DNA of 54,969 nt from CAZEAP01 sp964510315. Its GTDB lineage: Bacteria; Planctomycetota; Brocadiia; SM23-32. Positions within the stretch are counted from its first letter, which is position 1. Every line of letters starts with the position of its first letter. Shown here piece after piece: positions 16,136-25,590 of the stretch. The stretch is from NCBI GenBank assembly GCA_964510315.1, contig CAZEAP010000026.1:1-54969 (forward strand), given 5' to 3'. Made by a program: the position numbers and the translations under genes. The notes under the pieces are model-generated. The model saw nothing but the letters and a program-made list of their open reading frames with translations, was not told the origin of the DNA and did no database searches.

Positions 16136-17995
16136 TCACGCTCCTTCGGCCTCCGTGACCGAGGGAAACTCCTCCGTATGCGTGTGCGGCAGAAAGCAGG
16201 CCGACACAAACTGGTCCATGAAGTCGGGGTGTGTGGACAGCTCGAAGTAGGTCATGCTGTCTGCGATCTGCCTTGTCTTCCGGTAATCGTCGGCGCTCCG
16301 CGCGGCCATGGCAGCGCCCTTCAGAGAGGTGTTGCCGACGAATTCCATGCGGTCGCGCGGTACGTCGGGCAGCAGGCCGATGGCCACGGCGTTGTCCTTG
16401 TCAAGCCGCTCTCCGAAGCCGCCGGCCAGCATAATGCTCTCCAGGCCTTCCCATGCCATCCCCAGGCTCTCCAGCAGGATGGTGCCGGCTGCGTAGATGG
16501 CGCCCTTGGCGCGGATCAGGTTCTCCACGTCCGCCTGGGTGAGCACGATGTCCCGCTCGCCGGCGGCCCGCTCGGCGGGGACTACGAGGTATTCCAGCGA
16601 GTCGTCGGCCAGGCGACGAACGCCCGGGGCCTCCGGTATGAGTTCACCGGTCTTGTCCATGGCGCCGGTGCGGACCAGGGCGGCCAGGAGGTCGATGTAT
16701 CCGGTACCGCAGATGCCCACCGGGGGTTCTTCGTCGATGGTGCGCCAGCGGAGGGTCTCGTCATTGTCCAGCTCAAAGGTGTCGATGGCACCGGCCCGGG
16801 CGCGGGTGCCCGAAGCGCTGGCGCCGCCCTCGAAGGCCGGTCCGGCGGAGGCGCTGCAGCAGATGAGGAACTCCCTGCACCCGACCACGATCTCGCCGTT
16901 GGTTCCCAGGTCGATCAGGGCGGCCGGCGCCTCGCGGTCGGCAAGCTCCGTGGCCAGCACGCCGGCGGTGATGTCGGCACCCACGAAAGAGCTGACCGAG
17001 GGCAGGCAGAAAGCCCTGCCGGCGGGGTTGATCTGAATCCCCGCCCTGCCAGGCCGCACCGACGGCGGGCGGTAGGAGCAGCCCACGTAGGGCTCACGAC
17101 GGATCCACACCGGGTAAAGGCCGAGGAACAGGTGCATCATGGTGGTATTGCCGCTGACCATGAGGCCCCAAACGTCGTCCCTCTCCAGGCCGGCCTCCTC
17201 CAGCAGTGCATCGATCAAGTGCTGGATGTCACCGGCGACCCGCTTCTGCAGATGGGGGCAACCTTCCTCCTCGGCGCGCTGGCAGTGGATTATGCGGGAG
17301 ATGACGTCCGGGCCGTACATCGCCTGGGAGTTGTAGCAGGATGCCTCCAGGCCGACCTCCCGGGCCAGCAGACGAGCCTTCACGGCGGTGGTCCCGATGT
17401 CGACCGCCACCATGCAGCAGGGCCTGTCCTTCGCCGGACCGGCGTGCATCACGCGGTAGCCCCAGGGCTCCACCGACACGGTGGTTTCGGGGCGCCACTC
17501 GGCGCTGCGGAGCCGCCTGGGGAGTTCCCTCAGGACATCAAGGTGCAGATGATAGTCGGCCTCGCGCCACTTGCGCAACGCACGCACCAGCCGCTGCGAA
17601 TCGGAGATGTTGTCGTCCAGGCTGGGCGGCCTCAGCTCGAGGGAAACCCGCTCTACCATGGCGCCGGCGGGGGGGAAGTCCGCCGACAGTGGTTCGGCCC
17701 GGCGGAGGGTGACCTCGGTCTCCAACTCCCGGCTCTCTTCGGGGACGAACACCTCCAGGTCGGCTTCGGCGGCCAGGCAACGGCAGGCCAGGTCCATCCC
17801 TTCGGGGGGGGCGTGGCGGGTTTTGAGTCGTTCGACCTCTCCGCGGCGTATCTCCACGCGGCAGTAGCCGCAGACCCCCTGCCCGCCGCACTGGTTCCGT
17901 ATGGGGACGTCCGCCCTGCGGGCGGCGTCCAGCAGGCTGGTTCCCGGATCGACCTCGACGGTCAGTCCGGCGGGTTGGAAGGTGACCCTGGGCAT
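16136..17995 (-). CDS. acsV: Corrinoid-protein reductive activator (RACo-type ASKHA ATPase with 2Fe-2S domain)
   Basis: 619 residues. The N-terminus is a plant-type 2Fe-2S ferredoxin domain with C36, C42, C45 and a fourth Cys at 71 or 73. A linker leads to an ASKHA ATPase region beginning near VAVDIGTTAVKARLL, with LIDLGTNGEIV and MLAGGFGERL as later phosphate-binding blocks. RACo proteins use ATP to push an electron onto inactivated Co(II) corrinoid protein, rescuing the AcsCD complex. The ATG at 17995 lies 7 bases after the acsC stop, so it is coupled to the gene for its substrate protein. Length and domains are complete. Confidence 0.93.
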   Translation of the reverse strand: MPRVTFQPAGLTVEVDPGTSLLDAARRADVPIRNQCGGQGVCGYCRVEIRRGEVERLKTRHAPPEGMDLACRCLAAEADLEVFVPEESRELETEVTLRRAEPLSADFPPAGAMVERVSLELRPPSLDDNISDSQRLVRALRKWREADYHLHLDVLRELPRRLRSAEWRPETTVSVEPWGYRVMHAGPAKDRPCCMVAVDIGTTAVKARLLAREVGLEASCYNSQAMYGPDVISRIIHCQRAEEEGCPHLQKRVAGDIQHLIDALLEEAGLERDDVWGLMVSGNTTMMHLFLGLYPVWIRREPYVGCSYRPPSVRPGRAGIQINPAGRAFCLPSVSSFVGADITAGVLATELADREAPAALIDLGTNGEIVVGCREFLICCSASAGPAFEGGASASGTRARAGAIDTFELDNDETLRWRTIDEEPPVGICGTGYIDLLAALVRTGAMDKTGELIPEAPGVRRLADDSLEYLVVPAERAAGERDIVLTQADVENLIRAKGAIYAAGTILLESLGMAWEGLESIMLAGGFGERLDKDNAVAIGLLPDVPRDRMEFVGNTSLKGAAMAARSADDYRKTRQIADSMTYFELSTHPDFMDQFVSACFLPHTHTEEFPSVTEAEGA

Positions 17996-18002
17996 ATGAG
18001 GT

Positions 18003-19343
18003 TCATCCCACCAGGTCAGGCCATTCTCTGTTCAGGAACCGCGGGATACCGCTGGCTTCCTTGGGTCCCACGATGACCTTCCGGCCAAGCTCTTCGGAGA
18101 GTTCGCCGCTGATGACCGCCACCAGTCCGGGGATGACGGGTTTGCGGTAACCATCGGACAATTCGTCGAAGACGCCGCTGGCCTCCACCGCTTCCTTTAT
18201 CTGTTCCGGTCCGAACTCGTCGGCGGCCCAGGCCGTCAGCACGCTGGTTCCTTCGGTGTCCACGGCGAGTATGCGGGAGGGGACGCGGCTGCCCTCCACC
18301 TCGCTGAGCACGCTGTAGTAGGTGAGCGAAAAGTTGGTGGTAATCAGCAGCGGAGCCTCATCGCCGGGCTCGTTGACCTCGTAGATCTTCGGCTCCACCT
18401 GCACCGGACGCTGCGGGTCGATGTAGATGCCCTGCCGGGCGCAGAGCACCGGAAGGATGTACTCCGGCCGGTCGGTCTTCACGGCGACGATGCCGGCGTA
18501 CTTATAGGCGTAATGGCATGCCTCCAGTGCCTGCTGGACCGGATCATCCGCCCATGCCAGCACCAGGACGGGGTAGCCCAGGGGCCGGTAGGTTTCGTTC
18601 ACGGCCGCACGGCGGGTAACCGTCAGGAACTCCAGGCCCTCCCGGGCGTCCACCTCCCCGGGGCAAAGCACTATCTCCTCGACGCCGGCGTCACGGGCCT
18701 TCTGGGCGTCGGCGTCGCATTTCTCCAGGTCGCCTTCCACCACCATGGGCAGTTCCTGCTCGCCCGCAAGCTCGATGAGTCCATCGGAAGGGCCCTGCCT
18801 TTCCCACAAAAGCGGGCGGGCATCCGCCAGCGCCTCCGCCGCGGGGCCGAGCAGCTCGGCCGAGTCCGCCGTCAGCACCAGCGGGTGGCCGAGTGAGTCG
18901 TTCAGCTCGAGGGCGGCGTCCTTCAAAGCGTCGGCCTCGCCGGAGGCGCAGTGCAACACCACGGTGTCCACCTCGATGGTCTGCCCGATCCGTTCGAAGG
19001 AGAGACTCTCGACATGTTCGGCCTTCTCCTGGAGGTCGTCGGTGTCCTCCACGACTACGGCGATTCCGCAGGGGTGGTGGAACTTCTCGTCGTGGCGGAA
19101 CATGACCGTCTCGTTGCCGATCTCCAGCGCCTTTTCTCCCGTCCCGATCGTAACCAGCTTCTGGGGAGGCGCGCTGGCCTCTCCCAGTTCCTCGGCGGCT
19201 TGGTCGCTGACGTGAGGGCACTCCTCCAGGGAGGCCTGCTTCGAGGCCACTTTCATGGCGAAGGCCAGGCAGGTGGGTACGCCGCAGTCACCGCAGTTGG
19301 TCTGCGGCAGCAACTGATAGATGTCAAGCCCCGTCATTGCCAT
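18003..19343 (-). CDS. acsC: CO dehydrogenase/acetyl-CoA synthase gamma subunit (corrinoid protein large subunit)
   Basis: 446 residues from ATG 19343, the same length as the Moorella protein as I recall it. This start is chosen because GGAGG lies just upstream and the protein then begins directly with the family N-terminus; an open extension to 19502 has no such support. The N-terminal 4Fe-4S domain has C17, C20, C25 and C42. The remainder is the TIM barrel and the C-terminal cobamide-binding region (LLITTNFSLTYYSV, GLVAVISGELSEEL). It forms the corrinoid/iron-sulfur protein with AcsD and delivers methyl to AcsB. A 182-base gap separates it from acsB. Confidence 0.95.
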   Translation of the reverse strand: MAMTGLDIYQLLPQTNCGDCGVPTCLAFAMKVASKQASLEECPHVSDQAAEELGEASAPPQKLVTIGTGEKALEIGNETVMFRHDEKFHHPCGIAVVVEDTDDLQEKAEHVESLSFERIGQTIEVDTVVLHCASGEADALKDAALELNDSLGHPLVLTADSAELLGPAAEALADARPLLWERQGPSDGLIELAGEQELPMVVEGDLEKCDADAQKARDAGVEEIVLCPGEVDAREGLEFLTVTRRAAVNETYRPLGYPVLVLAWADDPVQQALEACHYAYKYAGIVAVKTDRPEYILPVLCARQGIYIDPQRPVQVEPKIYEVNEPGDEAPLLITTNFSLTYYSVLSEVEGSRVPSRILAVDTEGTSVLTAWAADEFGPEQIKEAVEASGVFDELSDGYRKPVIPGLVAVISGELSEELGRKVIVGPKEASGIPRFLNREWPDLVG

Positions 19344-19525
19344 TTTCCAGTTCCTCCTGCACGGTGCACTGAAGTTGAGGGAAGATGCATACGCCAACCA
19401 CGCGCCGAGGTGCGTGGGCAACGCGAACTCAAGAACATATAGCACCAGGGCCGGGCGCGCAACGAAAGACTCCGCACTCTGAGGGCGCGGGTCGGTCGCC
19501 ATCGGCCAGCGTGCAACGGGCGGCC

Positions 19526-21733
19526 TCAGTCACGCCGTGAGCCGGGCACGCCCAGCAGCGACTCCATCTCCAGCGCGGGATGGCCGACTTCCTGGAGGTG
19601 TTTGACCAGGTCTTCCCCGTTGGTGGCAACCGTTTCGTCGGCAATCTTCTCTACGAACTCTGGAATGCCCAGTTCTTCAGCGCGCTCCTCCAGGTCCTCC
19701 CGCATGTCTTCTTTCAGTTCGGTGGGCAGCCAGACGACCCGACGGAGGCCGCCTTCGTAGCTGATGAACTTCTCGCTGAGCATGTAGCGCCGTCCGATGC
19801 CCAGGAAGCCGGGGGTCTGCACTCCGCCGCCGACCTGCCCGGCCAGCGTGCTGAACTCCATGCCGATGGGGGTCATGTCGGTGTGCTCCCGGTTGACCAC
19901 CATGACGCCGTTGGCTTCCGGCACGATGGCCACGATGCACTCGAAACAGCCACAGGAGGTCATCGGGTTGTTCATAAGGGAGTACTGGCAGTAGCGTTCG
20001 ACGGACCGGTTGGAGTTCTCGTAGACGAACTGGTTGACGCCCTCCCACTCGCCCATCTCCTCATCGATTGTTTTCCCCTTCTCGATGGGCTGGTTGCAGC
20101 CTTCGGGGCTGATCTGGTGTGCGGCCTTGCAGTCCAGCCAGTCGTAGGCGCCGCAGAGGCCGGGTCTCTCCGGGCTGACCACGCAAACGTGGTTGGGGGC
20201 GAAGGTCTGGCACAGGGTGCAGGAGTAGAAGACGTCCACTTCCTCGTCCTTGAGGCCGGCGAGCCGCGCGTCCCTGGCATCATAGGCCACCTCGGCCCGC
20301 TCCAGCAGATCGTCCAGCTCGTCCTGGTCGGTGATGACCCTCACGGCCACCTTGTCGACGATCTTCCCGTATTCGTCGTGCAATTTGGCGTGGAGAATGT
20401 TCCCAATGTGCTTGAGGCGGAAGCCCTGATCGAAGGCGTTCTTGCTGAACCTGATCCACGCGAGGTGACGCTGACCGATGTGCATCACGCCGGTGGCGTG
20501 GTTGAAATAGCGGTGTATCTGCCGCTCCAGGATGCCCTCGAAGTCCTCCTGCATCTCGCGGCCGGCCACGAAGACCTCGATCCCCATGTCCATGCTGGCG
20601 CCGGGTTCAACGTCATCTATGCCCTCCCCCACCACTTCGATGGTTCCGTCGGTTATGTCGTCCATCTCCACCATCTGGAGGTATTCGACGCAGCGGGCAT
20701 TCTTCCCGCCGAACTCGACCTGCATCTCCTCGCGGCGGACGCGCTCCCCTTCGAAGGCGGCCGCGAATGCCACGGGGATGTCGATCTCCTCCACCTTGAC
20801 CTTTACGCCGCGAACCTCGATGCAGACGGGGACGAGTTCCTCATAGTCGGTCTCCCGCACGAGGGCCTCGTAGGTGGTGACCCCGGTGGGCCGCACTTCA
20901 GGGGTATCCTCACTGTCGCTGATGACCGGATAGCCCATCAGGATGGCCCCGGCTCCGGTGGCGTACCAATCGTCGGGGATCGAGCCGAAGGTGATGCCGA
21001 AGGCGAAGACCCGGTCCCGGGAGTATTGGAGGATTCTCTGGGGTTCGCCCGGGTCCAGTCCGCCGAAGGTCAGCGCGCTGCGGACGGCCCAGTTCAGCAC
21101 GTGGATGGCGTCGCGCGTCCGCGGGCCGGTCGGAACGATGTAGGTGTCCCACCCGGTCTGGACTTTCTCCCGATCGAGCTGCTCCTTCATGCTGCGGCCG
21201 TCGCGGTTGGCCACGGGGAAGATGAGGATGTTCCGTTTCTGCAGCTCCCGGATGACGTGGACGGCGGTCTCGTCGTCGGGGGCGGGCCCCAGGATGGCGG
21301 CAAAACCGGGCATGCGACCGTCCACAAGCTGGATGCCCACCTCCCGCATGGAGGTGTCGCCCAGGAAGCCCAGGTAGCCGTCGTCCGGCTGGTATCCGTT
21401 CAGGTAGTCGATGGCGCAGAGTATCTCCTGGGCGAACATGGTGGCCGCTCCGGAGTCGAGGCCGCCGCCCAGGTAGGGCAGCCAACTCTCTTCGGCGGGG
21501 ATTTCCGGCAGCAGGTCCTCCCGGCAGTGCTTCAGGACCGGCTCGCAGTCGGCCAGTGTCTGGACCTTCCGGCCGGTCAGTGCCAGTATCATCGGCAGCG
21601 CGAAGGCCGTGTCGGGGAACTTCAGCTCCGCATCTTCGCCGTGCTGCTCCACAGCCTTCGTCCACGCCTCTTCGGCCTGGCCCACGAAGTCGTGAGCCCC
21701 GCGGATCACCGCGCTGAACACCTTGTACGACAT
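19526..21733 (-). CDS. acsB: Acetyl-CoA synthase catalytic subunit (alpha)
   Basis: 735 residues from ATG 21733, preceded by GGAGGAGG; an open extension upstream lacks conservation. It condenses CO, methyl and CoA into acetyl-CoA at the nickel-containing A-cluster. The cluster ligands are all present: C505, C508, C517 and C527 for the 4Fe-4S cubane, and the C594-G-C596 motif for the distal nickel, one residue off the Moorella numbering. The N-terminal CO-tunnel domain is present, so it is the full bacterial type rather than the shortened archaeal type. It follows the polyferredoxin gene and precedes the corrinoid protein gene. Confidence 0.97.
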   Translation of the reverse strand: MSYKVFSAVIRGAHDFVGQAEEAWTKAVEQHGEDAELKFPDTAFALPMILALTGRKVQTLADCEPVLKHCREDLLPEIPAEESWLPYLGGGLDSGAATMFAQEILCAIDYLNGYQPDDGYLGFLGDTSMREVGIQLVDGRMPGFAAILGPAPDDETAVHVIRELQKRNILIFPVANRDGRSMKEQLDREKVQTGWDTYIVPTGPRTRDAIHVLNWAVRSALTFGGLDPGEPQRILQYSRDRVFAFGITFGSIPDDWYATGAGAILMGYPVISDSEDTPEVRPTGVTTYEALVRETDYEELVPVCIEVRGVKVKVEEIDIPVAFAAAFEGERVRREEMQVEFGGKNARCVEYLQMVEMDDITDGTIEVVGEGIDDVEPGASMDMGIEVFVAGREMQEDFEGILERQIHRYFNHATGVMHIGQRHLAWIRFSKNAFDQGFRLKHIGNILHAKLHDEYGKIVDKVAVRVITDQDELDDLLERAEVAYDARDARLAGLKDEEVDVFYSCTLCQTFAPNHVCVVSPERPGLCGAYDWLDCKAAHQISPEGCNQPIEKGKTIDEEMGEWEGVNQFVYENSNRSVERYCQYSLMNNPMTSCGCFECIVAIVPEANGVMVVNREHTDMTPIGMEFSTLAGQVGGGVQTPGFLGIGRRYMLSEKFISYEGGLRRVVWLPTELKEDMREDLEERAEELGIPEFVEKIADETVATNGEDLVKHLQEVGHPALEMESLLGVPGSRRD

Positions 21734-21875
21734 GACAGACCTCCTCCTTTTTTCCTTACCCAGTGGGCAGAGCAGTCTCGGTTCAGGGCGTCTGTCCCCG
21801 GCGGACGGTTCCGCACGCCGGGGTTCCCGAACGCACGCCCTCCACAGGCAGTCCGAGGGCATGCGGCTCCTCTGC

Positions 21876-22661
21876 TCAACCGGCCGGACCGTCTTTGACG
21901 GTGGACTGCGTTGCCGGCGTCTGTTCTCTGATCACGGCTCCCGCCGGACACACCTCCAGGCAGGTGCCGCACTCCACACATTCTGACTGATCTATGGCAA
22001 AGGGCTCTCCGACCCTGCCCTTTTCCCTGTCTTCCTCAGTGGCCGCCGCGGGGCGCTTCCCCGTCTCTCCGCTGATGCAGTCGGCGGGGCATTCCCGCGC
22101 GCAACGGCCGCAGCAGATGCATTCGTCCCGATCGATGCTGTAAGCGACGGTGCCTCTCTTCTCGCGCAACGCCCTGAGGTAGTCGTCCTTCAGGGCCTCC
22201 TCCAGGTCGCCGATGTGCCGGCAGCCCGTAGGGCAGGCGCGGATGCAGGCCGGCTCCTGTCCCTCCTCAATGATTCCTTCGCACAGATCGCACTTGACGG
22301 CGACCTGGAGCGCCTCGTTCCAGAAAACGGCTCCGTAGGGACAGGCGCGCACGCAGGCTTTGCAGCCGATGCAGTTCTCCGGTTCGGTGAGCACGCGCCC
22401 CCCCTCCTCGTCGCGGTAGAGGGCCTCCGAGGGGCAGACCAGAACGCAGGCGGGCTCCGTGCAGTGCTGGCACTGCACGGGAAGGGCCTCTCCAGCCGCC
22501 TCCAGGACGTGGACCCGCGGGGTCAACCGGACTCCACTCCGCAGGGCCTCGGCCATGTCGTCAAAGTCGGCGTGGGCCAATGCGCATGCCGTCTCACAAC
22601 CCCGACACGCCACGCAGTGCTCCAGGTCGACTACTATGGCGCCCGTGGACACTTGTGTCAT
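21876..22661 (-). CDS. Polyferredoxin-type electron carrier of the CODH cluster
   Basis: 261 residues from ATG 22661, which has GGAGAGAAG upstream. It resembles the iron-sulfur subunits of the HycB/CooF kind, with a C-terminal addition. Cysteine sets are visible at CVACRGCETAC, CQHCTEPACVLVC, CIGCKACVRAC, CDLC...CIRAC, CICCGRCAREC and CVECGTCLEVC, enough for about six 4Fe-4S clusters, where CooF has four. It probably carries electrons to or from CooS. It begins 26 bases after the cooS stop and precedes acsB, so it is made with the CODH/ACS complex. The physiological partner cannot be read from sequence. Confidence 0.85.
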   Translation of the reverse strand: MTQVSTGAIVVDLEHCVACRGCETACALAHADFDDMAEALRSGVRLTPRVHVLEAAGEALPVQCQHCTEPACVLVCPSEALYRDEEGGRVLTEPENCIGCKACVRACPYGAVFWNEALQVAVKCDLCEGIIEEGQEPACIRACPTGCRHIGDLEEALKDDYLRALREKRGTVAYSIDRDECICCGRCARECPADCISGETGKRPAAATEEDREKGRVGEPFAIDQSECVECGTCLEVCPAGAVIREQTPATQSTVKDGPAG

Positions 22662-22687
22662 TTGCTTCTCTCCATGGTCGGCGGAAC

Positions 22688-24637
22688 TCAACTGGCGGGA
22701 GTCGGCGCCTCCTCGGCGGGCTCCGGAGTCTCATACATCATCTCGGAGAGTCCGAGCGCCTGGCGCCTGGAATCAATGTGGTCGATCATCAGGCGGGCCG
22801 CCTTCAGGGGATCACGCTCGAAGGCGAGCTTCCCGCCGAAGTCCTCCTCCATGCCCTCGGTCAGGTATTCCCACACCTGTTCGCTGCCGGCGACGGGGAA
22901 GGGCTCGGCGCAGACGGTGTAGACGCCGCTGGCGGCGACATAGGTGGCGATGGAGATGGCCTTCTCGCTCATCCACTCGGGGGCGGCACCGGCCACCGGC
23001 AGCTCGGCGATGTCTTCTCCGAGGCCGCCTTCCTTGACCATCTCGACACAGGCCAGCAGGATTCGACTGTTGTCCACACAGGAGCCCACGTGCAGAACCG
23101 GCGCTATGCCGACGGCGTCGCAGATCTCCTGCAGGCCGCGACCGGCGTACTGCTCGGCGGCCTCCGGCCGCATCAGACCCGCCTTGGCGCAGGCTATGGC
23201 GCTGCAGCCGGTCTGCACGACCAGGACGTCGTTGCGGATCAACTCCTTGACCATCTCCACGTGACCCTGGTCGTGGACGGTCTTCACGTTGTTGCAGCCC
23301 ACCACTCCGGCCACGCCCCGGAGCCGACCGTCCATGATGCCCCGATTAAGCGGTCGGAACAACGGGCGGTATGTGCCTCCCAGTGTGCTGAAAATGCTCT
23401 CCACGGTGTAACCGGCGATGAGGTCCTCCGAATCCGACGGGATGTTGGCCTCGGAGGGGTCGCGCTCCTCGAATGCCTCGGCGGCGCTCAGCAGTATCTT
23501 CTTCGCGCTCTCCAGCGCATGTTCCTCCTCGAACTCCATGTGCTTGACGCCCTCGAAGGTGGCTTTCCTGGAGGTGGAGATCAGCCGGGTGGGCATTCGA
23601 ACCGCGAAGTCGGCGATCGCCGGGAAGATGCACTGCACGTCCACCACCATGGCGTCCACCGCGCCGGTAGCCAGGGCCAGCTCCTGCTGGAGGAAGTTCC
23701 CCGCGATGGGGATGCCGTGGCGCATCAGTATCTCATTTGCCGTGCAACAGATGCCGGCGAGCTGGATGCCCTCGGCGCCGGCCTTCTCGGTGGCCTCCTT
23801 GATTTCCGGCAGTTGGGCGGCGGCCACGATCATCTCCGAAAGGGCCGGCTCATGGCCGTGCACCACCACGTTGACGTAGTTGGGCCGGAGCACCCCCAGG
23901 TTGGTGCGCGCCTTGATGGGCTCGGGGCCGCCGAACAGCACGTCGCTGAAATCAGTGGCATACATGCTGCCGCCCCAGCCGTCGGAGAGGGCGGTGCGGA
24001 TGCCCTGCCGCAGGATGTGAACCGGCTCGCTGTCCACCCCGATGTGCGTTGCGTGCATTATGCGCACGATATCGGCGTCGATGCCGTTGGGAGTGACGCC
24101 GGCCTTCTCCCACTTCTTCTGCAGCTCTTCGGGAGCACGGTCCACCAGCCGCAGTTGGCCTTCCTGCCGCCCGAAATCGGCCAGGGCGAGTTCGGCAATC
24201 TGCATGGCCAGCTCCTTGAGTTCTTTGTCCTCCGTCTCGATGCCGAACTCCTCGGCCATGGCGCGCAGCTTGCCTTTATTCTTGATCTCGTAACCTTCGG
24301 CCTTGCCGAGGGCAGTCATCAGCAGCGTACGGGTGACGTCCCGGCCGTGGTCGGAGTGGGCGGCGGCACCGGCGGCGATGTGTCGCGCCAGATTGCGGGC
24401 CGCGATGGTGCCGGCGGTGGCCCCGCAGACGCCCCGCTGGGCGCCCTCACCAAACGGGTCGATCCGACAGGGGCCCAGAACGCAGTTGCGGCAGCAGATT
24501 CCGAGTTTGCCGAAATCGCACTGCGGCAGGAGGGCCTCGTAGCGGTCCCAGGCCAGCTCGAACCCGCACCCCGCCGCGTGGTCGATCATCTGCTGGGAGG
24601 CCTTGTCGATGCTCCGCTTTTTACTTTCTGTGGACAT
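22688..24637 (-). CDS. cooS: Anaerobic carbon-monoxide dehydrogenase catalytic subunit
   Basis: 649 residues from ATG 24637, preceded by ACGGAGGAAC. It interconverts CO2 and CO. The D-cluster Cys (C40, C48) and B-cluster Cys (C49, C52, C57, C71) are present. The C-cluster residues are all in place: His in VVHGHEPALSEM, and Cys in ICCTANEIL, DVQCIFPA, VVGCNNVK, QTGCSAIAC and LHVGSCVDN. It is therefore expected to be active and nickel-dependent. With AcsB it should form the bifunctional CODH/ACS complex. It sits between its nickel-insertion ATPase cooC and its likely electron carrier. Confidence 0.97.
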   Translation of the reverse strand: MSTESKKRSIDKASQQMIDHAAGCGFELAWDRYEALLPQCDFGKLGICCRNCVLGPCRIDPFGEGAQRGVCGATAGTIAARNLARHIAAGAAAHSDHGRDVTRTLLMTALGKAEGYEIKNKGKLRAMAEEFGIETEDKELKELAMQIAELALADFGRQEGQLRLVDRAPEELQKKWEKAGVTPNGIDADIVRIMHATHIGVDSEPVHILRQGIRTALSDGWGGSMYATDFSDVLFGGPEPIKARTNLGVLRPNYVNVVVHGHEPALSEMIVAAAQLPEIKEATEKAGAEGIQLAGICCTANEILMRHGIPIAGNFLQQELALATGAVDAMVVDVQCIFPAIADFAVRMPTRLISTSRKATFEGVKHMEFEEEHALESAKKILLSAAEAFEERDPSEANIPSDSEDLIAGYTVESIFSTLGGTYRPLFRPLNRGIMDGRLRGVAGVVGCNNVKTVHDQGHVEMVKELIRNDVLVVQTGCSAIACAKAGLMRPEAAEQYAGRGLQEICDAVGIAPVLHVGSCVDNSRILLACVEMVKEGGLGEDIAELPVAGAAPEWMSEKAISIATYVAASGVYTVCAEPFPVAGSEQVWEYLTEGMEEDFGGKLAFERDPLKAARLMIDHIDSRRQALGLSEMMYETPEPAEEAPTPAS

Positions 24638-24698
24638 GGGTTCCTCCGTAAGTCGTTGCTTTCTTTGTATTGATGGGACTTCTCGATCCCTGAACTGG

Positions 24699-25472
24699 CT
24701 AACCTGATGCGGCCCCGCCCCCGATGCCTTCCAGCAGGTCGCGCACCAATCGTTTCTGTTCCTCCGTGCCCCTGTAAGGACAGGTCCCCTCCAGGTCCGC
24801 CGTCGCAACGGCGGGCTCGTAGGGAAACCTCCCGACAACGGGCACATCGCCCAACTGGTGCTCGACCGCCTGAAGCTCTTCGGTGGAGCGATACTTGTTC
24901 ACCACGGCGGCCACGTCGGTGATGCCGATCTCGGCGGCGTAGCGGCGGATGGTGAAGGCCGTTTGAATGCTGCGCCGGCCGGGTTCGACCACCACCAGCA
25001 TCCGGTCGACTCCTTCGGCGGTTCCGCGCCCCAGGTGTTCGACGCCGGCTTCCATGTCGAGTATGACCGGCTGATCGTCGCGGAACAACAGGTGGGCCAG
25101 CAGATTCTTCAGGAAAGCATTTTCGGGGCAGAAGCAGCCGGCGCCCCCCTGGGCGAGCCGGCCCATGCGGAGGAGCTTGAGGCCGTCGGCCTCAACGGCG
25201 TAGCGGTCAGGGACGTCGTCCACCCTGGGGTTGAGGCTGTAGAACTCTCCTCCGCCGCCATCGGCTCCGGTTCGCTCCGCGATAAGTTCCTTCAGTTCGG
25301 AGATCGGCTGCGGCCAGTCGGATTGTTCCAACCCCAACGTCATGGCCGCGTTAGCATCCGGATCCGCATCTATCAAAACGACGTTTCGGCCTTGTTCGGC
25401 CAGGTAGAGAGCCAGGAAAACGGCGACGGTCGTCTTGCCGGCGCCGCCCTTCCCGGTTATGGCTACTTTCAT
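24699..25472 (-). CDS. cooC: Nickel-insertion ATPase of CO dehydrogenase (CooC/AcsF type)
   Basis: 257 residues. The ATG at 25472 is preferred because the protein then starts with MKVAITGKGGAGKTT, the deviant Walker A of the MinD/CooC family; an upstream extension is not conserved in character. A Cys is present in the middle of the protein (GAGCFCPENAF), in the region where CooC binds metal. It helps load nickel into the CooS C-cluster and possibly the AcsB A-cluster. It is the first gene of the operon, about 55 bases downstream of a strong promoter, with 61 bases to cooS. Confidence 0.92.
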   Translation of the reverse strand: MKVAITGKGGAGKTTVAVFLALYLAEQGRNVVLIDADPDANAAMTLGLEQSDWPQPISELKELIAERTGADGGGGEFYSLNPRVDDVPDRYAVEADGLKLLRMGRLAQGGAGCFCPENAFLKNLLAHLLFRDDQPVILDMEAGVEHLGRGTAEGVDRMLVVVEPGRRSIQTAFTIRRYAAEIGITDVAAVVNKYRSTEELQAVEHQLGDVPVVGRFPYEPAVATADLEGTCPYRGTEEQKRLVRDLLEGIGGGAASG

Positions 25473-25533
25473 TTCTCGCAGACCGGAAAGACACCATGTG
25501 TACCCCCGCCGACCGGCAAGGGGCAATCTCTTT

Positions 25534-25561
25534 ATTTTAGCAGGGCACCGGGGGGTGTCAA
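25534..25561 (-). promoter_or_regulatory. Sigma-70-type promoter of the acs operon
   Basis: On the - strand, TTGACA (25561-25556), a 16-base spacer and TAAAAT (25539-25534) lie upstream of cooC. This is a perfect -35 and a five-of-six -10. Predicted transcription starts near 25527, giving a leader of about 55 bases. Twelve genes follow in the same direction with short gaps, ending at the terminator at 10175-10214. No operator palindrome is obvious, so the sequence suggests high constitutive expression. Confidence 0.8.
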
Positions 25562-25590
25562 CCAAATGACCGGAAAGAGACGAGAGGCGC

